Both the position numbers and the translations under genes were made by a program. From Viridothelium virens (Eukaryota; Ascomycota; Dothideomycetes; Trypetheliales; Trypetheliaceae), in assembly GCA_010094025.1 (NCBI GenBank), contig ML991797.1:124001-188000 (forward strand): DNA of 64,000 nucleotides, given 5' to 3'. Below the pieces are notes generated by a model. The model searched no databases. It was given only the letters and a program-made list of their open reading frames with translations, and was not told the origin of the DNA. Position 1 is the stretch's first letter, and each line of letters opens with the position of its first letter. Of this stretch, positions 11,121-23,296 are shown in pieces.

Positions 11121-12700
11121 TCAGGCAGGTGATGCACCGCCTTTCCAATACTTAGAAGGTATGAAAGGCATCTTCGTTATTCCAGCCGCCCGAGGCTTGC
11201 CTCGTACAACAACTTGCACTTTGGTGCCAGCCTTGTGGTAGCCATCCTTGATGTATCCCATGGCAATATTTGCTTTGAGTGTCGGTGATGGACAGCCAGA
11301 TGTGACCTGGCCAATCTCCTTCCCTTCTTGGTCAACGATTTTCGCCCCTTCACGGGCGGGAGCACCATCAACAATGAGGCCGACGCGTCTGCGGGATACG
11401 CCACTACCACCCTTACTCTTCGGCACAATTTGCTTGAGGATAACTTCATCGCCATTGAAGCCGCCATGAGATCGCCGGTCCTGACCCACGATCCAGGAAA
11501 GGCCAGCTTCCACCGGTGTGGTGGAGTCATCGAGATCATGGCCGTAAAGACACATACCAGCTTCAAGCCGAAGACTGTCTCGAGCACCCAAGCCAGCTAG
11601 ACGCAACCTGTCTTTGCCAGCAGATTCCAATAGGGTTTCTACGATTGACGGTGTCTCAGCGGGAGTGATAGAAATTTCGAACCCATCCTCGCCCGTGTAT
11701 CCGCCCCGTGAAGCAAGAATGGGCGAAGATAGCTGGCCAGATGCCAGGCGAAGTCGTAGGAATCTTGACTGGCCGAAGAGGATATCATCCAATTTATGGA
11801 CGCCAGGCTCTTCCAAGCGTTCCGCTAGTATTTCCGCGGCCAGTGGTCCCTGCAACGCGATCAAGCCTTGGCGATGGAGTACATAGTGAGTGACCTGGTC
11901 CGCATGCTCCTGATTCCATTCACTAAGTGCTTTCATGAAGAAATCACGGTCTTTTTCACGACAGCCAGCATTCGTAACGACATAGAAGGAGTCACTATCA
12001 ATAGAGCTCCATGGCGAGGATGTTTCTGGCCCAAGACGAGTGATGATAGTGTCATCAACGATGCCTCCAGTGCCCGGGTGAAGTAGTGCTGAGAGAGTTG
12101 ATTGGTGTGGGCTTAAGGTCGCTAGCGAGGCTGGCGTAATTTTGGACAGGAATGCTTCGGCGCCTGTTCCGCCTATTCGTTGTTGGACCCTGTGAGGATG
12201 TCTCATAAGTGTCTCGGTCTGATTTCCACTTGCTCATTTCTTCCAACGATTGAAGAGCATTTCCCGGGGGTCCTAGAAATGAAATGTCTAGAGAACTAAA
12301 GGTAAAAAAGCACGTACATGTGGCTAACATCAAATAAGCTCGCTTTCTCACGCGTCCAATTGTGTGACTCGGCCAGACTCAGATCATTGTACTGCACCGG
12401 CATTTCGTAACCACCAAAAGGCACCATTTTCGCGCCATGAGCGAGATGAAGATCATGAAGTGGTGTTCTCGATAGTCCCTCACCACCTTCTGCCTTGGAC
12501 GCATGGTACCTAACCAAAGGTCCCAACAGAGGTTGCTGCAGGCCAGAACGCCATAATGAATTCTCGACGAAGTTAAATGTGGTGCCTCGCGAAACACAGG
12601 CGACCGGAAATCTTGACCTCAATATTGAGCAATTGGCTCTAGCAAGAGACGCTCGCCCTCCCAATGATGCAAAGGTCGAAAACGGGCGTTTGGCGGACAT
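11121..12700 (-). CDS. gcvT: Aminomethyltransferase, glycine cleavage T-protein, mitochondrial
   Basis: T-protein passes the aminomethyl carbon of glycine to tetrahydrofolate in the mitochondrial glycine decarboxylase complex. Exons 12700-12318 and 12189-11121 join at DVSHM/VQQRIGG to give 483 residues. The first 70 or so residues are rich in Arg, Ser and Ala and lack acids ([20 protein letters not shown]), as expected of a mitochondrial presequence. The folate-binding and catalytic parts follow: [48 protein letters not shown] and [16 protein letters not shown]. An ATG 37 codons upstream is in frame, but the ATG at 12700 gives a normal presequence. Its promoter is shared with the V-ATPase gene. 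Confidence 0.95.
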
Positions 12701-12881
12701 TGAAGCGTAAAGATCGTAGGAGCTTTTGGTGGGGTGGACCAGTTTTAGGCGGGAATCCTGCAATCTGACCTCATACCGTGCAGCTCCCGCGACTGACACC
12801 AACCCAAGCATCTCAAGGCCAGATAATACTCATTTTTGCACCCAAATCTCGAGTCTCTTAGACGACTGAGCACAATAGACC
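12701..12881. promoter_or_regulatory. Short bidirectional promoter, GcvT and V-ATPase C genes
   Basis: Only 181 bp separate the two start codons, so both promoters must overlap here. No classic TATA box is visible. Confidence 0.55.
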
Positions 12882-14313
12882 ATGTCAAGGTCTCAAAGCT
12901 ACTTCCTCGTATCCTTGCCAACCTCAATATCTTCCTCGAACAATAAAGACGAAGCCTTTCAAGCAATACAAGCCGCTGTACAGTCCGATTATGGAACCAC
13001 CTACCCATTTTCGATACCGGGATTCAAGATAGGAACCCTAGATGCGCTAGTCCAGCAGGCAGATGACCTATCGAAGCTTAACGCAGCTTGTGAGAGCGTG
13101 GTAAACAAGGTCGGGGATTCGCTGCGGGGGTTATTAGAGGGGGACGAAGAAAAGATAGCACAACAAAAGACGATCAATGATAGTAGGGCATACTTCGAAC
13201 GTGGCTACAGAAGATACATAAGGGCTGATTATCTTCGCAAGAACCCGTGGACCAGTACCTGCAATCCTTTTCCTGGAATCGAGTAAAATACCGAGCAGAC
13301 AAGCCACTTGTCGATCTGATAGATTCACTGCAAAAGGTACGTCTCGTCCTTTCTGTATTAAGATCTGAGCTCATGAATCTACGATATAGGACGCAGCTAG
13401 CATTGACAACGATGTCAAAGCCAAATTTCAACAATACAACCAAGTCAAGCAGAACCTAGCCGCCTCCCAAAGAAAACAAACGTACTTCTTACCTTCCCCC
13501 TACCCCCTCCTCACTCCTCACCTCCAACTAACGCTCTCCTCCCAGTGGCAACCTCTCCACCCGCTCCCTCGCCTCCATCGTCGACCCCAACCTCCTCATC
13601 ACCGACTCCGACTACCTCGAAACGCACCTCCTCGCCATCCCCAACACCTCCGTCAAAGAATTCCTCAAAGCCTACGAGACGCTCTCGCCCATGGTGGTGC
13701 CGCGGAGCTCGGTGCTCGTGGCGTCGGACGACGAGTTCGCCCTCTACGCCGTCGTCACCTTCAAGAAGCACTCGACCGAGTTCGTGCACAAGTGTCGCGA
13801 GCGGCGGTGGACCCCGCGCGACTTCAAGTACAAGGAAGGGAGCAAGGAGGAGGAGCAGCAGGAGATTGATCGGTTGGGGAAGGAGGAGCGGAAGTTGTGG
13901 GGGGAGGCGTTGCGCTTGGGCCGGACGGGGTATAGTGAAAGTGCAATGGTGTGGGTGCATGTGCTGGCGTTGAGGGTGTTTGTGGAGACCGTGTTGAGGT
14001 ATGGGCTGCCGTTGGAGTTTGTGTGTGGGCTTGTGAAGGTGAGTCGGTTACCTCTGGAGCTCTTTCCCTATGTGGGGGTTCTGAGTTCATGGAGTTACAA
14101 ATTGGCTGACATTGGAAGTAGACAAATCCGAAGGTGCTCAAGAAGGCGAAGGCGAATCTGGATTCGAACTTCTCGTATCTAGGCGGGAACGCGTTCGGGC
14201 GGGATAAGAAGGGACGGGTACAACAAGACACAAATGTGGGGGCCGATGCAGCGGCCATGCAAGGTACGGAAGATTATACGGCGTACGTGTATTACGAGTT
14301 TGAAATATTATAG
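12882..14313 (+). CDS. vma5: V-type proton ATPase subunit C (Vma5)
   Basis: Subunit C links the V1 stator stalks to V0 and leaves the complex during reversible disassembly. Five exons (12882-13182, 13242-13336, 13390-13481, 13546-14038, 14122-14313) give 390 residues, the normal length. Diagnostic segments include the N-terminal YFLVSLP, the join at INDKPVDQYLQSFSW, RADKPLVDLID, VPRSSVLVASDDEFALYAV, RERRWTPRDFKY, and the C-terminal AYVYYEFEIL. Intron 1 runs from GTAGGG to CGCAAG. Exon 4 shows the C-rich then G-rich switch described in the findings, and its opposite strand shows spurious long frames for that reason. Confidence 0.95.
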
Positions 14314-14431
14314 GCCGCTGTAGCGTTTTGATATAATGCAATCGCCCCTGAGCGTCAACACTAAATGCCAGGTCTGTCAGGTTGCTCCTGTGTAATGCAT
14401 ATGCAAAATTCTCTTCTTGTTGCGAGTGTAT

Positions 14432-15191
14432 TTACACATTCACCTTCAACAGATTCCTTTCCTCCAAGTACCTTACGATCTCCACCACTGCCTCTTCCGG
14501 ACTCAATTTGTCGCTTCGAATGTGAATCTCTGGATTCTCTGGAGCCTCGTAAGGTGCACTGATGCCCGTAAATTCCTTGATCACACCTTCGCGAGCTTTT
14601 TTGTAGAGGCCTTTGGGATCACGCTTCTCAGCTACTTCAAGAGGGAGATCGACGAACACTTCGATAAAAGGGAGAGGGTCGTCGCCGGGCTGTTTGATCT
14701 CAGCGTGCATTTGTCGGGCGATGTTGCGATCGGCGCGGTACGGAGAAATGAAAGAAGTGAGGGCGATAGTGGAGGAGTCGGCGAACAGTTTTGCAACCTG
14801 CGATATTGGAATTTAGGAGAGGCGAAGCCTTAGATCCGGAGCAAGGAGCTACCTACCTCGCCTATCCGTCGGATGTTTTCATTGCGATCTCGTTCGGAGA
14901 AGCCGAGATCTTTGTTGAGTCCGAAGCGAACATTGTCGCCATCAAGGCGGTAGGTCGCAAGGCCAAGATGGAGTAGGTGTTGCTCAAGGGCAGTCGCAAT
15001 TGTCGACTTGCCTGAGGCCGACAAGCCAGTAAACCAAACGGTACAACCACGCTGCTTGCGAAATTGGTTGCGTTCACGACGGGTGAGACCCGGATGCCAA
15101 GTAATGTTTCTGTAAGAGTCCCGCAGATTAGATAAGGCCTATCGCACAAATTGACGCTTAATACAAGCTGAGAGCATACCCACGTTGCCAT
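14432..15191 (-). CDS. Adenylylsulfate (APS) kinase
   Basis: APS kinase (Met14/sD type) phosphorylates adenylylsulfate to PAPS in sulfate assimilation. Exons 15191-15184, 15109-14857 and 14797-14432 give 208 residues, as in other fungi. The first exon is only 8 nt (ATGGCAAC), which restores [17 protein letters not shown]. The P-loop GLSASGKST is followed by [19 protein letters not shown], then the join to [17 protein letters not shown] and the C-terminal lid [12 protein letters not shown]. The gene is convergent with the V-ATPase gene (118 bp between stops). A gene finder that ignores very short exons would start it wrongly. Confidence 0.95.
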
Positions 15192-17040
15192 GGTCGAGTT
15201 ACTGGTTGTTCGGAATCAGGAGGAGAGACTTAGAGGTGATAATTGCAAACTTATGAGGAGACAGATCACCATTATATGTTCAGTGAACCGTATGGAGGTA
15301 CCAAATTTGCAACGGCAGCTTACGACTACATTTCTCTTCGGCGCGTTTCAGGGTCGCGCGTTTTGTGGGTGACGTACGCGCTGCCAAGACCTGAATAACA
15401 CCAGATAAGGTAATTGTGAAGTTATGAAAGCTCTTGGCGACCCTGACTTCATCTGATGGAATAGGATGAGACGATTGCCCCAAACCACCATTACCTTCTA
15501 TGCTCCTCGGTCAGCCGGCATCGAAAAACAATTGACGCGAAATTGTTCTTACGGACAGTCTAGTCCTTTACAGTCATGGGGTGCGTCATTGGCTACCTGC
15601 ATTACAGCACAGGGTGTAACGCTCGCTTGGGGAGGGGGGAACCTGTGGAACCTGGGACATTTGTAAAGGAGCGTCTTCCCGGAACCCTACTTGTGCTTCC
15701 AAAAAATTTTCTGATATCCTGGGTGCAAGCCTGAAAACCAGGGAAACCCCAGATTTTGCAACGTCAGGAATCATGCAGCTAAACGGGTTGTCAAGTGACA
15801 GCCGCAGCTGCAGAAGCTGCCTGCATCTGCCCGATCCAGGTTCTGGAGTACACGATGATGACTCGGACAGCTTTTGAGTTCTCATCCCAAGAACTCTACG
15901 CGCACGCTACGCCATGTTGGTCTCTTCTGAGTTACAACTAGTCCGTTATGAAGCCACAGTGGCGATCAATGGAGGGCAGGAGCACTTTTGGCCATTGGTC
16001 CCGATGATGGATGTGGCCGCGGAGAGGTATCTGAAAATATCCCTTGCACGACGTATCGAGTCCCAATGAGCGAGCCGTGGCTGGCGAGAGTCATGGTGAT
16101 TGTTATAATATCCCTGGCGGAAGGTAACACTGGTTGCATTCTCAGATCTCAACAAGAAGCAAAACCAGGAAATGAGGGTGATCGGTCTCGCACATGGCCG
16201 TCCATGTCCGTTGATAGAGAGTCGTAGATCTTCCTTACTCCAAACCCGTCACACCTTCACCTTCGAGGGGTGCTTGACTGAACCAGCAAACACTCCACTC
16301 GTACCCACGGATGCCACATGGATTGTCATGGATTGAGAGCGCCCTCGCAGGCGTGAGATGCTGTGTGTTGGCAGCAAAAGCCGTGTCGCAGATGTGCTTC
16401 TCACATGTTCTAAGTCGCGTTACATATCATACGTCAGCAAACAAAAGAAAAAAAGTCGACGGATTTTTTCCCTTTCTGAACTGGTGTCAAGCAAACGCAT
16501 ATCGCCAGGCCTTGTTTTCTTTCAAGAGTTCTCTAAAGCTTTTTCCGTGGTCGTTTGTCGCGCTCCTACTCAATTGGGCGATTTCAGTCGAAGCTTCCGT
16601 GTTTGGACGGTGCGGAAGGACGAATAACACCACTAAATTTACACACCACGAGCCCCTCCAACATTGCATTCACCTCATCTCCGGAAAGCAATCCTCAATC
16701 CATCTCTCTTAGTCACCTTAATCACTTTGCGCCTCACACTTCCCTCACACTCCCCTTTTCAACACACACTCCGCTGCGGGGTGGCTGGTCACAGACGCCT
16801 GTGATGGCCTCACTTCACAAGACACCATCCTGCCGCTGAGCCTGTGATTGAGGTCTGCTCCCCGCTCAGAGCTTGAAACGCGGGGGGTTCGACTGAGCGC
16901 TTCGACGACGTTACCTGACCAGCCATCCTCCAATTCCTCGCCCTCCGTCGCCATACTCAGATACACATTTTCCTGTACAGCAGCTCCTACAGACAAAGCT
17001 CATAAATGTCAATCATCGTGCGGCAAATATCGACCTCAAC
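15192..17040. other. Long divergent upstream region of 1.85 kb
   Basis: The left end is the APS kinase promoter. The right end is pyrimidine-rich (16660-16790) and looks like a long 5' leader for the gene at 17041. No open frame here has convincing coding features and no RNA gene is recognised. Confidence 0.45.
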
Positions 17041-18633
17041 ATGGCAGGTGTAATGACCTTCTGGGATACCCTGCTTGAGAAGTGTGCCGGTAAAGGTAGG
17101 TCAAACCTGAAGTCGTTCGCCAGATCTCCATTTTGCTCATGCACAAGGATAGGTGCATATTATCAGTTGCAATGTCGCCTGATTGAAGCAGATTTGCGCG
17201 ACATCGAAACGCCCTCTAATCCTGATCGCCCTTCTACGCGATTTTTGCCTGGCGGCGAAGACTCTCCAGTCTCATCCAACAGTCCCACGCTCAGTGATGC
17301 GACCTCAGCGGGCGGCGCATGGGGGGCCCAGTTCTTCGACGTTCCTCACGCACGCGTACGGAAGACTCTTGATGAGCGCCATGGACGCTCACCTCGGATT
17401 CGAGAGCCTCCAGCCGATGTATGCCGCACAAGCTATAGTAGCCTTACTGCTGCTGCAATTGTAGCGTCGCCATTCGATCCTAGTCATCGCAAGGATAGTC
17501 AACAGTCGATAAAATGCACGTGTCCTCGCAATGCCTACGATGGCTTGAAGCCCTTCTTCCTTCCTGCTGGTCAAGAGAATTCCAAATACGCCGACTGCGC
17601 CCCTGGGAAAATCGGTGAAGAAGCGCGCGCAAAGAAACGCGCAGCCCGAGCAAAGGAAGGTATTGATCTACTTCTCTTCAAGCAATTGAAGGAGTGGCTT
17701 AGGAAAGAACATCCCAACTTCAAGCTTCCTGATAAGTTGCCGGAGGATCCAAACGCCCTGAAAGAACAAGCCAGTGAAGAGGCTTTCCTTCGCAAGAGGA
17801 GCAATAACCCTGTCAAACCTCCTATGCGCGAGTATATCGATGAAGACGGCACCTCAGTCCAAGTTGGCTTCGATTCCCTTCCCAATGACCCTTTGCGACC
17901 TCTTACTAGGCAGGAGATTGAAGACATGCGCAAGTTGTCTTCATGTGTTCGCCGTGTGAGTGTCGAAGGTCTCGACTCTCTCGAGCCGATCGATGCTACC
18001 CAATCCTTCCCGATGCCCCCATCTACAGTGCCAAGTCACATGAAGCGCCAGCAAGCGCGACGCCAGCTCAGACATTCCGGATATCCACACAATCAGCGGG
18101 TTACAAATGCGAAGCGTTCTCAGTCAAGTCATGCAATCATGTCGCGCAAAACCAGCCGTGGACCGCAAGTCCCAGCATCTCGTCGTCCGGTACCAGAACG
18201 TCGCATCACCATCGTCGAGACCCGGGAGGAGGCGGAGAATGCGATCGAGTCCGATGAGGAAGATCAACCAGTGGAAGTCAAGCATACCTCAAAAGCTAAA
18301 ATGGCCAAGCCAGCCGAGGCGGTCGAAGATGATGGCAATGGGGAATACAGCGACATTGTAGAAGAGGATGAGGAAGACATCAACCCCTCCAAATCCAATA
18401 ACTTAACCGTCGCTCGCCTCATGTCTGGAGATTTCACCCCCGAAGGCCGCGCCTTCCACGACATGGAGAGGCAGCGGGAGCAGCGCCGTCATAAACCACG
18501 CAAGAGCCAGCGTACGGTTTTGGAGCCCCAGCCCGAGGTTGTCTCGAACAACGAAGTTGCGCCCATCACGATTCCGTACAAGCCGTCAAAGATTATCAAC
18601 GAAAACGGTTTGGTTGTTACCTTCAAGCCTTAA
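17041..18633 (+). CDS. Hypothetical protein, charged and low-complexity, about 511 residues
   Basis: I do not recognise the family. An intron at 17096-17152 (57 nt, G|GTAGGT to GATAG) is frame-neutral, so the protein is 511 residues if spliced and 530 if not. The N-terminus MAGVMTFWDTLLEKCAGK is hydrophobic then basic but not a clear signal peptide. Residues about 170-260 look structured: a Lys/Arg-rich helix (EEARAKKRAARAKEG) and an aromatic part (FKQLKEWLRKEHPNFKLP). The last third is disordered and rich in Arg, Ser and Glu, ending in VPYKPSKI-like and NENGLVVTFKP segments that look conserved. The bias and long single frame support a real gene; a nuclear or scaffold role is only a guess. 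Confidence 0.72.
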   Translation: MAGVMTFWDTLLEKCAGKGRSNLKSFARSPFCSCTRIGAYYQLQCRLIEADLRDIETPSNPDRPSTRFLPGGEDSPVSSNSPTLSDATSAGGAWGAQFFDVPHARVRKTLDERHGRSPRIREPPADVCRTSYSSLTAAAIVASPFDPSHRKDSQQSIKCTCPRNAYDGLKPFFLPAGQENSKYADCAPGKIGEEARAKKRAARAKEGIDLLLFKQLKEWLRKEHPNFKLPDKLPEDPNALKEQASEEAFLRKRSNNPVKPPMREYIDEDGTSVQVGFDSLPNDPLRPLTRQEIEDMRKLSSCVRRVSVEGLDSLEPIDATQSFPMPPSTVPSHMKRQQARRQLRHSGYPHNQRVTNAKRSQSSHAIMSRKTSRGPQVPASRRPVPERRITIVETREEAENAIESDEEDQPVEVKHTSKAKMAKPAEAVEDDGNGEYSDIVEEDEEDINPSKSNNLTVARLMSGDFTPEGRAFHDMERQREQRRHKPRKSQRTVLEPQPEVVSNNEVAPITIPYKPSKIINENGLVVTFKP

Positions 18634-19971
18634 ACTGCATCAAAGGCATCGGCAAGAACCAAAGACTTAAGTCTTCAGACTTGCAATGTCATTGGAAATG
18701 AGGTTATTGCCATTGAAATCTACTACATGATGATGCAGACCACACAACGACACGATGACAAGATACGCCGAGCCAGTTACGCTATCTTCACTTTCGAGAT
18801 TGCATGGCCTTGGACTCGGACACGAACATTGACACATTCATATACTGGCTCGGGAAGTCTTAAATTTCGGTATTCACGGAGAATTCGGCGAATGGCGAGT
18901 ACAGCGTCGAAGCTGGTAATTGTGATTTAGTCTTTTTCCTCTTCTTTTTCTCATGCCGAGCCCACACGTTCGCGTGATAGCTTTGCACTGGGCGGAATAC
19001 TACAGCGAGCAAAATGGGCGGCAACGAAATTCTTTCTCGATTTTTTTAAGATACCACTTTTAGCGAGATATATACCCTCATGGCGTGGCAAAGTGGGATA
19101 GCAGGCGGCGTTTACGGAGTCGAATAGGATTCTTTTCATGGCTTCGGTGGTACCTATTCGTAGGTCGCCTTGCATATTGCTTATGCAGAGAGCATCACTT
19201 GTATTATTTGTTTGCTAGGTAGACTACAACAGAGTTCTAATGCATCGATCTAACCTGATAGAATCCCATCTTGCTAGCTTGCCGTAATTTTCTGATCAGG
19301 CTGACGGCTTATAGTAGAGGATTACTTTGGGACGACCTGGTCGGAGTCACATCTTATGTGAAGGTTCGATCCCGCTTATCTACGTCGTACCCATCCACGG
19401 CGCAATCTTTTGGGAAAGAGCCAGGTCTCACGACCAACCGGGAGCTGGCACGTCCAGCAAGTCAACGTACTGTAACAACGCCGGTAGATGACTTCTGTTG
19501 TCTTTCTTCACCCTCCTTTCTCACGCTTTCGTGTTGTGCCCAGTCGCTACGATGGAGGCTAGGTATTCTATCCATGGGTAGGGAAGGCCGATCCGTTAAA
19601 TCGCAGGTGACTCCATCGCTTCTCCAGCTAATACCCTTGCCCTTGCAGGCGCGGTTACAACATGTCAAGTTGGTGATGTAACGGAGATGTTTGAACAATA
19701 GGTGACTCCCAGGAATCCGAGGCTGACGTCTGTGACGCAGTTGGGGCTAAAACTTTTGACGCGTAGGACCCTGCTCTAACCCAGCCCTTTCCAGTAAACA
19801 CTATAAATTCGCAGGGGAGACAACGAGATGCTAAATCGAAAAGCCATACAGGTCACCCGTTAGATGAAGCTGTAGTCCCAGCGTTATCCATTATTCCCGT
19901 TTCAGAGGATACCGAGAAACTCGATCTCACGATCATGCTGCTTGAATGTTGCGTTCGAAGAACACATTTGG
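18634..19971. other. Gene-free stretch of 1.3 kb
   Basis: 3' flanks of two converging transcription units. Open frames reach only about 136 codons and have no family features. The run at 19363-19373 resembles a tRNA B-box but forms no T-stem (see rejected items). Confidence 0.45.
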
Positions 19972-22900
19972 TCATTCGTCTCCGAGGCTAAAGAGCCTCA
20001 ACCAATAATTGACGCGCCATGACGAAGTCGGCTTCCGCAGGTGAGGATGCGATGATAAAGCTTTGTTAATATCATCATCATCAGTTTTTGGCCATGTTTT
20101 CATTACAACCTCTTTCCATTGTCGGTGGAGAAAGTCGGGGAGCGAATCATCTATTTGTAAGTAGAGACGCTCTACTTCGAGCATCACATCTTCAAATTCT
20201 GCTATCAGGAACCGTTCCTCTTCGCAGATTTCCTCAACATCGTCTTCTTCGACCGGCAGATAGAGCCGTCCGCATTGTTCGTCGACAGAGCAGCACGTAT
20301 GCGTGAGCCGCGAAACGTCGAACGTTATGTATCGTATCACTTCAATTTGTAGTTGCGATGCAGCTCTCATGATATAATGACCTCTCAAGCGAATTATTGC
20401 GTCAGTCAGCATGCTCGAATGCCTGTACCCTTTCAGAGCAATCAATAGTGGTATACAGCCAGAGAGAGAACATGCGCAACGGCAGTTGTCGCGAGATACT
20501 TGACCGAGTTCAGCACCAAGCCAGTCGAGGTCTCGAGTTTGCCGTTGTACTCCCGGAATCATCGGTTGCTCCACAAATGTATATCGAGTACGCTGCCAAA
20601 AGCAAACTGCAAGGTAATGTGGCAAGGCAGAGAATGATGACACCCTTCTTGATCCGTGTGCATGGCATGAACAAGGACCGGCTTGCAATGTCGCGCCCTT
20701 CGAGATCAACCATTCCACAACGTCTGGTCTTCCTTTAGTACATTGGATTGAGAGAGGAGATGTACCGCTGGAACCGACAGAATTGACATCAAAGAAGCCC
20801 TTCTGCCACAGAAGCTCAGAAGCCTCTACTGTAAGACTTGAATTGTGATAGACACTTTCATTTGTCAAAAGAGGGAAGTTTTCTTCGCTCACGGGATAGA
20901 TCGAGATCCATTTTGGTAACGCAACCCTGGCCGTGTGTAATGCCTTCAGAATACGGCTGACGCTTGCTCCGTTTCGGATAGGTCCTTCGTCAAACACAGT
21001 TGAACTCTGAGAAAAGTGTACCTGTGCATAAGTATGAAGTGCCCGTCGCCTTACAACCAGGACTTCAATAGTTGCCTTTATAGCTTGACTTGCATTGTCG
21101 CCTTGATGGAGCGACAGTAGATTCCGCCAATTCAAGTTTCGCTCATCAACCGCTAGACATCCTCCGTCCAAGAGAAGCATGATTGATTGGGCGTTTCCAG
21201 CTTTAATTGCATGATCAAGAACACTTCCACGCCAGTGGTCGAGCTGATTGAATAAAGAACATGCCCCATTCTTTAGAAGAAGTTCAATACCTTCTGGCCA
21301 GTCCACCGCCAAATGAAGTGGATTGTAGCCCTCGAAGGTCCTTTCCTCCAAAGCGTCAGACCGTCGCAAAAGCGCAGCTTTGAGTTGATCATCGGCGTGT
21401 GCTAATATTGCGGAACAAAGTGGTCCTACTGGATCGCCTACCCTAGTCAGTCCCTTAAAGAATTTGCAGTCTTTTGTCATCCAGGAGACATACTTTCAAG
21501 GTGGTCAGGAAATGTTCGAATCAATTCAGATCCCGGGGACGCATGTAACTAGAAATTTTTTGGGGACCAGAGCGAGGCGCAGCCGAGAGATATGGATTTG
21601 TCGATAATAGAGTATTCGTGTCCGGAAACGCGATAACCATCTGATCTGATCGTCCACCTGTCATAGTAGCCAATAGGATTCCTGCTAATGGTAGTATTAG
21701 CAGCGTCGAAGTAAAAAGTAAGAAAGCTCCGCTTACTCTCCGTATTCATCAACTTCTGACCATGGAGTCCCAAGTCTTGCAATTCCAGCCACCACATCAC
21801 GAACCCACACATAGCACTTGAAGAATCTAAGTGTGAGGCTATATCGAAACAAATCTACGCCATAAGTCTCACAACCTATCTTTGCAATTCAGACAAACAG
21901 GAAGTGAACGTACATATAGAGCATTTCTTCCATGGTTGTCAACGTCGACTGGCGATGCTTGACCACTGGAGTATATTTGCCTCAGTTGCAATAAAGTTTC
22001 TTGCGGAGAAGGCACATGTCCATTGAAAACTGCGTAGTAGCAATCTCGCAACATACGCAGCGCAGGCGAGAACGGGTTCCTAAAGGCTCGTAAATTCAAT
22101 GCCATGCTGATGGCACTGCCACCACCGCCAACCTGCAAGGTCATGACGACTTCAACTGTTTTTCTGAAGAATGATCTCCAACCGTGAAATCTTAACACAT
22201 ACGAAGAGCGACGCTTTCTTCAATTTGTAAAGTTGCAGTCATGCGAATGACAGCTTTCGACTTCACTCTCTCGAACCAGGTCCACAGCCCCAATTGTTAT
22301 CTTTCGATGTGTTTTCGGGTATCGTTCAAAAACACATCTCGAAGTGCTGGCAGCGTTGTCGAGGACAATGGAGCATAATTCGCGATGTAAGGAGGGGTTC
22401 TGAATCATGCTCCGAGCAAGGCTGTTCGGCGAGGCAAGCGCAGTATCCGAAGACACATTGAGTGCTTGCAAGACCACAAGTAGCTCGTTGAAACCGTTCT
22501 GTGTTTGGCTGTCAAGGTATGCAATCTCTTGCGAATGTGTGGCTGGTCGATCACTGACGCCCCGATCGGAACCACCGGCGATTGTTGCGGCACGGTCCAC
22601 GCTCCAGACTTTACTTGCTGTAGAACTCCATCTATGTTGTCAAGTTGTGTTTGCATTTGATTAGCCTTGATCTCCAAGCGATTTGCTGTAGCCTCTACAG
22701 ACCGAACAGCATATTGGGTTTCGAAGGTCCGATTCTCGAGCCTCCTCAATGCATTAAGCTCACTCTCGTGGTGGTCCAAGAGTTTGACGTCAATTTTGCT
22801 TGAATTAGCCTTGTGGTTAGCCTTTTTCTTCACTGCTGAGTGCGAAGCTTTGCAAGACTCACAGATGCAGCAGAGTGTTGCAAATGCCCAAATCGCCCAA

Positions 22901-23296
22901 CAATGCGTCAACATTTCGTTCCAGGTCACGGATTGTTCGCTCCCGGAATGGGTAGATTGCCTTCCTCTTCACAAGTATAGCACGTTCTTGTAAGGTAGCC
23001 GGCGGCTTGTTGGCTTTGCAGTGATCGAGCACATTCCTGAGACTATCAAGCTGTAGTTCTATATTTTGTTTTAGTGCACTGATATGATTCACAGTGCGCT
23101 CTGCTATTGAGTGTGTTGATATCTCAGACAATGGTTGTTGGAAGAAACTTAACGCCTACTCTAGAGCTGCTATACGTTGAATGATCGATAGAACGACCTT
23201 GTCCTGCGAGGCCCATGACTGATAGTAATGAATCAAGTGACTGCAAAGGGCGCTACTTATGGACACAAGACCCGCGACGCTCAAAGCTATATCCAT
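19972..23296 (-). pseudogene. Ankyrin-repeat protein with fungal helical N-terminal domain, probably inactivated
   Basis: The class is common in fungal genomes: a helical N-terminal domain (MDIALSVAGLVSISSALC, then SWASQDKVVLSIIQRIAALE), a middle part, ankyrin repeats and a Cys-rich tail. The last exon (21437-19972) is fully open. It holds repeats such as GYNPLHLAVDWPEGIELLL and GTSPLSIQCTKGRPDVVEWL, then a CRCACSLSGC motif, a TFDVSRLTHTCC segment and an acidic stretch. Upstream, coding-like sequence continues on either side of in-frame stops at 23158-23156 (TAG), 22222-22220 (TGA) and 21551-21549 (TAG). Each stop is one C-to-T change from CAG or CGA. The frame also cannot be carried across about 22,610. 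Unusual introns could explain some of this, but together it looks like a decayed gene. Confidence 0.62.

Noticed and set aside
19363-19373. GGTTCGATCCC, like a tRNA B-box
   Set aside because: The flanks do not pair as a T-stem, and no matching A-box, anticodon arm or acceptor stem was found.
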